From Desulfobacteraceae bacterium (lineage in GTDB: Bacteria; Desulfobacterota; DSM-4660; Desulfatiglandales; Desulfatiglandaceae), in the NCBI GenBank assembly GCA_011048855.1, contig DSCZ01000604.1:1-7308 (forward strand): 7,308 nt of DNA, written 5' to 3'. The position numbers were made by a program, and so were the translations under genes. The notes under the pieces are model-generated. The model saw only the letters and a list, made by a program, of their open reading frames with translations, searched no databases and was not told where the DNA came from. Numbering within the stretch: position 1 is the first letter of the stretch; each line of letters starts with the position of its first letter. Below, in pieces: positions 1-5,574 of the stretch.

Positions 1-3000
1 CCGACGGTGAGGTGATCGGCTACACGGTTACGACGGGAACCGGGAGTGTTTCACCTTCCACGGCCACGACGACAGACGGGGTCGCCACGATCACCTACAC
101 GGCCTCCGGGACGGTTGGGACTGTGATGATCCGCGCACAGGCGACAAACGGGGTCAACGCTTCGGTGGAGGTGACGCTGATAGGTGCGCAGGTGGGTTCT
201 GTGAGCGTGAGCGCCGGGGCGGCGAGCATAGTTGCGGATGGTTCCTCGCAGGTTTTGATTTCTGCGACGGTAAGAGATGCAAACAACAACACTGTGGCCG
301 ACGGTACAACGGTGACCTTCACGACGACGGCCGGAGACCTGGATTCAGGCTCGGCAGGTACTCAGGCCACATTCAATTCTTTCACTTCCGGCGGTATCGC
401 CACCGTGATGCTCACCAGCCCAACAACCAAGGGGAAGGCTACGGTAAGTGCGACGGCAGGGGGTGTTTCCGGGAGCGTTACTGTGGAATTCGAACCGGGG
501 GCGCCTGCAAAGATCAAGGTGACTGCTTCGCCGGCCAATTTGACGGCGGACGGGTCCAGCACCAGCGAGATACGGGTAACGGTGCTTGATGCCAAAGATA
601 ACCCTGTCTCCGACGGTGAGACTTTGACTTTTGAGGCGACTGAAGGCACACTCGCCAATCTCACCATGACGACGACAGATGGCGTCGCCACCAATACCTA
701 CACAGCGCCCAGTTCGGTTCCCACGGCGGGGCATGCCACCGTTACCGTACGCACGGCGGCGGATATTCCGGACGGCACTGTGAACATTACCTTGATCGGT
801 CCGCAGATCGCCGGGATAACCCTTGCGGCAAATCCTACGAGCCTGCCTGCGGATGGAACCAGCCAGGCGACCATAAGCGCAAATGTAACCGTGGCGGGGG
901 GTGACCCTGTTCCTGACGGGACTACCGTGACATTTTCCCTTTCTCCGGATGACCCGGCGAGCGGAAGCATAACGGCTGAGGCGACCACCGGTGGAGGAAT
1001 CGCCATCGCCACTCTTACGAGCAGCACCACCGCCGGTTCGGTGACGATTCGAGCCGAGGCCGGGGGCCGGAGGGCGCAGACTAACGTTGAGTACACTCCG
1101 GGCAGCATTTCTGTGAATGCCGTGCCGAATTCATTGTTGGGCACCGGGTTGGAGGAAGCCACCTTGACCGTGACGATCGCAAAGGCGAACGGCGATCCTT
1201 TGACAGGTGGTGAAATCACTTTTGCCTTGAGTGACCAGAGCCTTGGCACAATAGGCGAGGTCACGGAGACGGGCGAACCGGGGCGGTATACGGCTGTGTT
1301 TTCGGCGGCTGCCAAAGGCGGGACGGTCACGGTGACCGCGACTGCGACGATCGACGGCACCGACGTCAGCGGCTCCGATACCGTAGAAATCGAACCGCCG
1401 CCGGCCTTCATAGAGGTTACCGAGGGATTTCCCCAGCCGGTGGCCATTGCGATCAAAGGAACAGGGGGGCAGTCCACCAGCCAGGTGGTTTTCGATGTGA
1501 AGGACATCCAGGGGAATCTGGTTGCGGACGGATACAGGGTGGATTTCAGCATCTTGACCGCACCCGAGGGCGGGGAGGAGATTTCGCCCTTATTCGCCTA
1601 TACTGCGAGCGGCAAGGTGGGCACTGTTCTCCGGAGCGGATACAAGTCCGGCCCGGTCAGTATCAAGGCCATCTACTTCCATGATACCAGCGTCAGCACC
1701 ACCACGAGCCAGATCGCCATTTCCGGCGGCCCGCCGGTGGGCGAGGAATTCGGGATAACGGCGGAATACCGGAATATATCCGGTCTTTGGAAGGCATATC
1801 TCGATGACGGCATAACGTTGAGCGCCGGGGATGTTTATGGCAACCCCGTTCCTGATGGCACGGCCATTTCTTTCAAAACCTACAACACCGGCGGTTTGCT
1901 CGAGCCGGGAAGCTCGACGACTGAAGGGGGGATCGTGCGCAGCACCCTGAAGTCCGTACCCGGCGCCGAGACCACGCCGGCCCAGGGTTTTGTGTCCGTT
2001 ACCGGTGAGGCGGTGAATGGGGGGCGCACCGCTCATGTGACCTCCATTGCGGTTGTGCCGGATGGCATAGGCGACATTGTTTATATTGGAACCAATGGCG
2101 GGGGCGTCTACAAATCCACAGACGGAGGAGCGAGCTGGACGAACATCAGCAGGTCTTCAGAAGATTCCAATCGTGGCCGGAACTTTATCATGCCATATGT
2201 CAAAGGTCCCAGAAGCATCGCCGTGGATCCGGACGATTACAACACTATCTATGTGGGCACCGGTTATTTCGGGCAGGGGAATGTGTATCGCAGTCTAGAC
2301 GGGGGAGCCAACTGGAACAGCAACAACAACGAAGAGGTTTTCGGGCTGTTTTCCGGCAGTTCGGCAGTGCTTGCCGTGGTTTGTGACGATGGCGGAAGCG
2401 ATTATGTCTGGATAGGCACCGAAGGCCAGGGAGCGTTTCTTTCCGAGGATGGAGAAAGATTCAAGGTGGGGGGGGAAATCGAAAACCTTGTTTTCAATGG
2501 AGTTGGAACAGGTTCCATGAGCACACCTGAACTGTCTCCAACGTCCCGAACGGAGAGTTTCACTGTTACATATGTAATGCCTGCTGATCAGAGCGCTTCA
2601 CAACCGGAAGCGGACCCGGACAATGTTGGAGACGGCTTGATAACCAGTGTCGAGACGGACAGGACCAAAACTTTGAGTGAAACATGGACGATCAGGGTCA
2701 TGGGGAATCCCGGAAGCGGAAGTGAAGAATGGGAGGTCAGAGGTTCGGTGGCCGGCGTCCAGAGTAATGAAGCAATCACGGACACCCAGTACGTTTCCGA
2801 CGACGGTGAGGTCCGATTCACGATAATCCCCGGTACGACCGACTTCGGCCTGGGAGATTCCTTCACTTTCACCACCACGTCTGCATCCCCGCCTTTCTGG
2901 CGGGTGGAAGGGTCGGTTTCCGGTGTGCAGCAGAATGTAGCAAGAACTGATCTTACATACCGTTCCGACAACCGGGAGGTTGAATTTCTTATCAGCACCG

Positions 3001-4421
3001 GCACCGTCGACTTCGATGAAGGTGACCGTTTTACGTTTGATGTGGTTTCGAGCGGGCTGGGGCACGGCAGGACGGTCAGAGATATCGTGAAGGCCCCCGA
3101 AAGCGGCATTGGAAATTCGGCGGTGCTTTATGCGGCGACCCCGACCGGGGTGTTCCGAAGCACCGACGGAGGAAAGAGGTGGGCAGTAACCAAAAGATTC
3201 ACCGGAGATAATATCCGATGTCTGGCGATTCATCCCAATTCAAACGGCGGGGGTGGCGACATAATCTACGCCGGCACCCAGGAGGCAGGTGTGTGGGTGA
3301 GCACCGACAGCGGGGGTACATGGACAAACTATGTCGATGGACTCGGAAAGGGTTCGAGTGCCTCGAACCCGGTGGCCGATACGGCCAATAAAGGCAACGG
3401 GGTAATGAGCAAGGTAACGGTGGGTCCAGAGGCCAAATCAGAATATTGGACCGTGACCTTTGATGAAGCACAGGACAAATGGAAAGTGGTCGGAACGGTG
3501 TCGGGAGCCCAGGCAGCGGCTGCTTCCACGGGTTTGACCTATACGTCGGGCGGCGGGGAGATTTCTTTCAAAATCACCGCCGGGACGGTGCCTTTTGAGG
3601 ATGGAGATTTTTATTATTTCATCACCACCAGGGACCCAGGCCGTGAAATCAGGAGCGTGCTGGTGGTGACGGACGGCATAAACAACAGCAACGATTACCT
3701 GTATGCAACAACTTATTTCTGGGGGGCGCTTGCGCCCCATGCCGTGGGGAATGTTTATGCCCACCCGTTGAATGACGGAACAGGGCATATGCAGGGAGGG
3801 GCGACATGGGTTGAGGCGGCCGAAGGGCTTCCGCAGTATGATCCGCCTGACGACCAAACTTTATTCGCTCAACACATACTGGCTGCGAACACAGATATCG
3901 CTCCCACGACAATCTTCATCGGCGGCGAAGGCATCAATTTCTACAAGGCCGCCGGCGAGGCCCCGCCGGCTTCCGGGTTTTATTCCGCTGAGCCTTTGTG
4001 GGTGCAGAGCAAAACCGGGTTGAGCAACCTGGTCATGACCCGGATGCTGGTGCTTTTCTCAGGGATGTGCGACATGACTATTTCAGAGAATCCGGCTTAT
4101 GCGCCTGCATACATATATACAGTCTACATCCAGGATCGTAACGGAAATCCTCCGGTTGCAGGGACCGCCTTTAAAGTGGAAACTTTCGATGTCGACGATA
4201 AGTTGATTTCGACACCGATCGACATTGTTTACCCGGATGCGCTCACATATAAAGGCACCTTCAGGGATCCGTCGAACCCGAGCACGAATAATCCTTATCA
4301 GATTTCAGTCACTTACTCGCCGGGAGGAATTGCCAGGACAGTGTTTACTTATACCCCCACCTGCCTGGATGAGGCCCCCGGATGTTCAGGCAGCAAAGAA
4401 GTTGTTGAATTTAATCGTTAA
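1..4421 (+). CDS. Giant Ig-repeat / Asp-box propeller surface protein (5' partial)
   Basis: The frame is open from the left edge (first full codon GAC at 3-5) to the TAA at 4419-4421. The GTG at 12 lies inside an Ig-like domain, so the true start and any signal peptide are outside the window. Domains in order: about seven bacterial Ig-like (Big_1/invasin-type) domains to about 2063, recognisable by repeated ADGSS/ADGTS, PDGTTVTF and TDGVAT motifs; an Asp-box beta-propeller from about 2070 to 4040 interrupted by two insertions of a separate repeated module; a final Ig-like domain (about 4080-4360); and a tail with two Cys residues in TCLDEAPGCSGS. Proteins of this build are normally exported adhesin- or stalk-like surface proteins with the propeller as a binding or scaffold head; that role is inferred. 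No LPXTG, PEP-CTERM, autotransporter barrel or membrane segment is visible at the C-terminus, so anchoring, if any, would be N-terminal. The Asp-box blades lack any visible sialidase catalytic set, so enzyme activity is not claimed. Confidence 0.9.
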   Translation, partial: DGEVIGYTVTTGTGSVSPSTATTTDGVATITYTASGTVGTVMIRAQATNGVNASVEVTLIGAQVGSVSVSAGAASIVADGSSQVLISATVRDANNNTVADGTTVTFTTTAGDLDSGSAGTQATFNSFTSGGIATVMLTSPTTKGKATVSATAGGVSGSVTVEFEPGAPAKIKVTASPANLTADGSSTSEIRVTVLDAKDNPVSDGETLTFEATEGTLANLTMTTTDGVATNTYTAPSSVPTAGHATVTVRTAADIPDGTVNITLIGPQIAGITLAANPTSLPADGTSQATISANVTVAGGDPVPDGTTVTFSLSPDDPASGSITAEATTGGGIAIATLTSSTTAGSVTIRAEAGGRRAQTNVEYTPGSISVNAVPNSLLGTGLEEATLTVTIAKANGDPLTGGEITFALSDQSLGTIGEVTETGEPGRYTAVFSAAAKGGTVTVTATATIDGTDVSGSDTVEIEPPPAFIEVTEGFPQPVAIAIKGTGGQSTSQVVFDVKDIQGNLVADGYRVDFSILTAPEGGEEISPLFAYTASGKVGTVLRSGYKSGPVSIKAIYFHDTSVSTTTSQIAISGGPPVGEEFGITAEYRNISGLWKAYLDDGITLSAGDVYGNPVPDGTAISFKTYNTGGLLEPGSSTTEGGIVRSTLKSVPGAETTPAQGFVSVTGEAVNGGRTAHVTSIAVVPDGIGDIVYIGTNGGGVYKSTDGGASWTNISRSSEDSNRGRNFIMPYVKGPRSIAVDPDDYNTIYVGTGYFGQGNVYRSLDGGANWNSNNNEEVFGLFSGSSAVLAVVCDDGGSDYVWIGTEGQGAFLSEDGERFKVGGEIENLVFNGVGTGSMSTPELSPTSRTESFTVTYVMPADQSASQPEADPDNVGDGLITSVETDRTKTLSETWTIRVMGNPGSGSEEWEVRGSVAGVQSNEAITDTQYVSDDGEVRFTIIPGTTDFGLGDSFTFTTTSASPPFWRVEGSVSGVQQNVARTDLTYRSDNREVEFLISTGTVDFDEGDRFTFDVVSSGLGHGRTVRDIVKAPESGIGNSAVLYAATPTGVFRSTDGGKRWAVTKRFTGDNIRCLAIHPNSNGGGGDIIYAGTQEAGVWVSTDSGGTWTNYVDGLGKGSSASNPVADTANKGNGVMSKVTVGPEAKSEYWTVTFDEAQDKWKVVGTVSGAQAAAASTGLTYTSGGGEISFKITAGTVPFEDGDFYYFITTRDPGREIRSVLVVTDGINNSNDYLYATTYFWGALAPHAVGNVYAHPLNDGTGHMQGGATWVEAAEGLPQYDPPDDQTLFAQHILAANTDIAPTTIFIGGEGINFYKAAGEAPPASGFYSAEPLWVQSKTGLSNLVMTRMLVLFSGMCDMTISENPAYAPAYIYTVYIQDRNGNPPVAGTAFKVETFDVDDKLISTPIDIVYPDALTYKGTFRDPSNPSTNNPYQISVTYSPGGIARTVFTYTPTCLDEAPGCSGSKEVVEFNR
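3..2063 (+). repeat. Tandem bacterial Ig-like (Big_1-type) domain array
   Basis: Approximate domain borders are 3-191, 192-503, 504-806, 807-1103, 1104-1403, 1404-1727 and 1728-2063. Domains 2 to 4 carry the typical pattern of an ADGSS/ADGTS strand, a D-x-x-x-N/D-x-V-x-DG turn, then TVTF or TLTF. Domains 1 and 3 share TTTDGVAT and TLIG motifs, while domains 2 and 4 share GGIA, a TTxGxxT strand and VE[FY]xPG. Domains 5 to 7 are more divergent but keep the D-x-x-GN-x-V/P-x-DG turn (for example GNPVPDGTAISF near 1840). Such arrays form extended rods in invasin/intimin-like proteins. The first domain is cut by the window edge. Confidence 0.82.
2468..2475 (+). repeat. G8 homopolymer within the surface-protein gene
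   Basis: Eight consecutive G residues span codons for V-G-G-E just after the degenerate Asp box of blade 3. The present length keeps the frame open. Poly-G tracts in surface-protein genes are known sites of slipped-strand variation, but eight is short for strong phase variation and chance occurrence is possible. Confidence 0.6.
2505..3050 (+). repeat. Inter-blade insertion 1: apparent nested pair of repeat modules
   Basis: The insertion lies after blade 3 and before the TVRDIV strand of blade 4. Its first part (2505-2591) looks like the N-terminal half of a module, with G-x-G-S-M at the start and SFTVTY later. A complete copy follows (2628-2879). Next comes a C-terminal half (2898-3050) with WRVEGSVSG, LTYRS and GTVDFDEGDRFTF. 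Joining the outer halves would give one intact module matching the single copy at 3393-3629, which suggests one module inserted in the middle loop of another. Seen directly: the repeated motifs. Inferred: the nesting. Confidence 0.6.
2628..2879 (+). repeat. Repeat module, complete inner copy
   Basis: This is an 84-residue copy starting GDGLITSV and ending DSFTFTTT. Shared features with the copy at 3393-3629 are G-[DN]-G at the start, S-E-x-W-T-[IV] about 18 residues in, W-x-V-x-G-[ST]-V-[AS]-G-x-Q in the middle, then Y-x-S-x-x-GE-[VI]-x-F-x-I, GT-x-x-F and GD before an aromatic strand. The pattern reads as an all-beta module. Confidence 0.7.
3350..3370. repeat. Perfect 9-bp inverted repeat with 3-nt loop inside the CDS
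   Basis: GGGTTCGAG (3350-3358), loop TGC, then CTCGAACCC (3362-3370). It encodes the linker just before repeat module insertion 2 and could fold as a hairpin in DNA or mRNA. No function is assigned. Confidence 0.5.
3393..3629 (+). repeat. Inter-blade insertion 2: single repeat module
   Basis: This 79-residue copy begins GNGVMSKVTVG and ends FYYFITT. It carries SEYWTVTF, WKVVGTVSGAQ, LTYTSGGGEISF and ITAGTVPFEDGD. It sits after the Asp box of blade 5 (3300-3323) and before the EIRSVLVV strand of blade 6, the same position in the blade repeat as insertion 1. From memory, similar G-x-G...GT-x-F-x-x-GD-x-F modules occur in tailed-phage head-decoration-type and other bacterial repeat proteins; this needs a profile search. 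Confidence 0.68.
4080..4418 (+). other. C-terminal Ig-like domain and Cys-containing tail
   Basis: After the propeller the protein has a beta-rich segment with YTVYIQDRNGNPPVAGT, resembling the D-x-x-GN-P turn of Ig-like domains, then YKGTF and a VTYSPGG strand. It ends in TPTCLDEAPGCSGS and VVEFNR. The two Cys residues are nine apart and could form a local disulfide in an exported protein. No sorting motif or membrane anchor is visible. The domain assignment is weaker than for the N-terminal array. Confidence 0.5.
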
Positions 4422-4448
4422 TCCGGCCCGACAGGCGGAATCACTTTT

Positions 4449-4483
4449 TACCCCGACTTCGTGAAAATCACGAAGTCGGGGTA
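4449..4483. terminator. Convergent-gene hairpin, possible bidirectional terminator
   Basis: CCCCGACTTCGTG (4451-4463), loop AAAAT (4464-4468), then CACGAAGTCGGGG (4469-4481) form a perfect 13-bp stem. It extends to 15 bp with TA pairs at 4449-4450 and 4482-4483. It lies 27 bp past the stop of the forward gene, and one arm carries the last codons of the reverse SWIM gene, whose TGA stop is at 4470-4468. Position between convergent genes favours a shared terminator. Neither strand has a U-tract directly after the stem (the T5 run at 4445-4449 lies on the wrong side for the forward transcript), so it is not a canonical intrinsic terminator. It may instead protect RNA 3' ends. Confidence 0.6.
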
Positions 4484-5562
4484 GTGCCGGATAAATTCGC
4501 AAGAGCCTTTCTCGTTCTGGCCTGCAGATTCAAAGGCCCTTTCGACCTTTCCCAGTTGGCGATGGTGTTAGGGCTCACATCCAGCGCCCGCGCGAAAGAA
4601 GCTTTTGTCATGCCCAGGTTCGTGCGGATTTCGACGACGGTTTCGCCGGTAATTACGCCGGGTGCGGGCGGGAGAGGGCTTGCTTTTTTCTTTGAGGGCC
4701 TGCGTTCGGCCTTTAGTCCTTCTTTTTTCTTTTTGGCGGTCCGGGCTTTTTTCTTCGGGCCCGGAGCCTTCTTCGGTTTATCAGTTTTTTCTTTCCCCGG
4801 GACGACAGATTTCTTCTTTGCAGGCGGCGAAAAAGTTGCATCGTCGTCGTTTGTCATTTCGATGCCGAAAACGTCCGAGAGGTCACCTTCCGCAATCCGA
4901 CTGTGGCCGTCCCGGGACGGGGCGGAGGAAACCGCGGTCATATCGAGATCAGCCGTGATCAACTCTTCATGGTCCACCCCTCGCAGAACGAAAAGCAATT
5001 CGGGTTCTTCGTCGAGACGTGCACCCACACCGTAAAGCACTGCAGCCACATGTTTGCACATAACGGCCCAGTCCGGACAGGAGCAGTGGAGCTTAATTTC
5101 CGCCGGACTTGGAAACAGGCCCCTGTCGCGGTCTGTTACGACCGACATGACACTTTCGGAAAGCCTCCCCTGGAGCAATTCCAGAAGAGAGCCGATCTGG
5201 CCGGCGCATCGGTCCTTGACTTGGCGCCATTTCTTCGTAGGAAGTTTCTTGATCTCGATTTCCACGTTATAAAGCTCCGAGCCGCTGACCATCGCCTTGA
5301 TTGCACCTTCGGCCATTTCAAGGTGACACACGGAGCCGTTTCTGACATAGGTGCGGCCTCGGGGAAGACGGTTTTCAAAGTCGCTGAATTTTTCCAGGTG
5401 CTCGCACCAGGCCTGGCCCCAGAAAGACCTTGCGATCTTTCGGCCCTGGATTTCCACGGGCTGGATGCAGAGGCCCTTTTTCCGGAGCTTCTCCATCTTT
5501 TTCAAGGAACGAGCGCGCCTTACCGCCACCGGGACGTAAGGCTTCCATCCATACCAGCCCAT
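4468..5562 (-). CDS. SWIM zinc-finger protein with Lys-rich linker and C-terminal XRE-type HTH
   Basis: A complete 364-residue protein with ATG at 5562-5560 behind a strong Shine-Dalgarno site. The N-terminus (KPYVPVAVRRAR, then GRKIARSFWGQAWC and LPRGRTYVRNGSV) matches, from memory, a widespread bacterial SWIM family commonly found beside SNF2 helicases. The SWIM motif CxCx6CxH is at residues 160-171 (C160, C162, C169, H171) and would bind zinc and contact nucleic acid or protein. Residues about 247-296 are a low-complexity basic linker with about 19 lysines, similar in style to histone-H1-like tails. Residues about 303-357 form an XRE-like helix-turn-helix (GMTKASFARALDVSPNTIAN, then WERSKG). 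The gene starts 9 bp after the SNF2 gene, so the pair is likely one operon. Inferred role: DNA-binding partner or targeting subunit of the SNF2 motor; the target is unknown. No signal peptide or membrane segment is seen, so it should be cytoplasmic. Confidence 0.9.
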   Translation of the reverse strand: MGWYGWKPYVPVAVRRARSLKKMEKLRKKGLCIQPVEIQGRKIARSFWGQAWCEHLEKFSDFENRLPRGRTYVRNGSVCHLEMAEGAIKAMVSGSELYNVEIEIKKLPTKKWRQVKDRCAGQIGSLLELLQGRLSESVMSVVTDRDRGLFPSPAEIKLHCSCPDWAVMCKHVAAVLYGVGARLDEEPELLFVLRGVDHEELITADLDMTAVSSAPSRDGHSRIAEGDLSDVFGIEMTNDDDATFSPPAKKKSVVPGKEKTDKPKKAPGPKKKARTAKKKKEGLKAERRPSKKKASPLPPAPGVITGETVVEIRTNLGMTKASFARALDVSPNTIANWERSKGPLNLQARTRKALANLSGTTPTS

Positions 5563-5574
5563 ATTTTCCTCCTA
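5563..5574 (-). promoter_or_regulatory. Shine-Dalgarno overlapping the upstream stop codon
   Basis: On the reverse strand the sequence reads TAGGAGGAAAATATG. TAG (5574-5572) ends the SNF2 gene, AGGAGG (5573-5568) is a near-perfect ribosome binding site, and ATG (5562-5560) starts the SWIM gene five bases later. Ribosomes ending on the helicase message sit directly over the next initiation region, which favours translational coupling. It also fixes the SWIM start. Confidence 0.88.

Larger units (their letters stand above)
2070..4040 (+). other. Asp-box (BNR-like) beta-propeller domain, about seven blades
   Basis: Asp-box motifs (S-x-D-x-G-x-x-W) lie at 2115-2138 (STDGGASW), 2292-2315 (SLDGGANW), 3159-3182 (STDGGKRW) and 3300-3323 (STDSGGTW). 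A degenerate one is at 2442-2462 (SEDGERF). Most are preceded by an IYxGT-type strand (IVYIGT, TIYVGT, YVWIGT, VLYAAT, IIYAGT). Two weaker blades follow: YLYATT to GGATW (about 3695-3809) and TIFIGG to LWVQ (about 3910-4010). Seven blades would match a common closed propeller, but the count relies on the two weak ones. Two insertions of a different repeat sit between blades 3 and 4 and between blades 5 and 6. The fold is related to sialidases and YCF48-type propellers; function here is unknown. Confidence 0.78.

Noticed and set aside
698..1552. Long reverse-strand open frame (284 codons) opposite the Ig-like array
   Set aside because: It lies wholly antisense to a strongly supported repeat gene. 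Its translation is low-complexity Val/Pro/Ser-rich, mirrors the repeats, and has no recognisable domain.
3350..3370. GGTTCGAG resembling a tRNA T-arm or a tRNA-derived attachment site
   Set aside because: The expected 5-bp T-stem does not close (position 61 equivalent is G, not C). No acceptor or anticodon arms flank it, and the site is inside a continuous coding frame.
2070..4040. Sialidase (neuraminidase) enzyme
   Set aside because: Only the structural Asp-box motifs are visible. I could not identify the FRIP motif, the arginine triad or the Tyr/Glu pair of active sialidases.
4683..4790. A6 runs (reverse strand) in the Lys-rich linker as programmed frameshift sites
   Set aside because: Three of the four runs are in phase AAA-AAA-G and the fourth is G-AAAAAA-C in another phase. 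None is in the A-AAA-AAG arrangement needed for standard -1 slippage, and the downstream HTH is in the zero frame.
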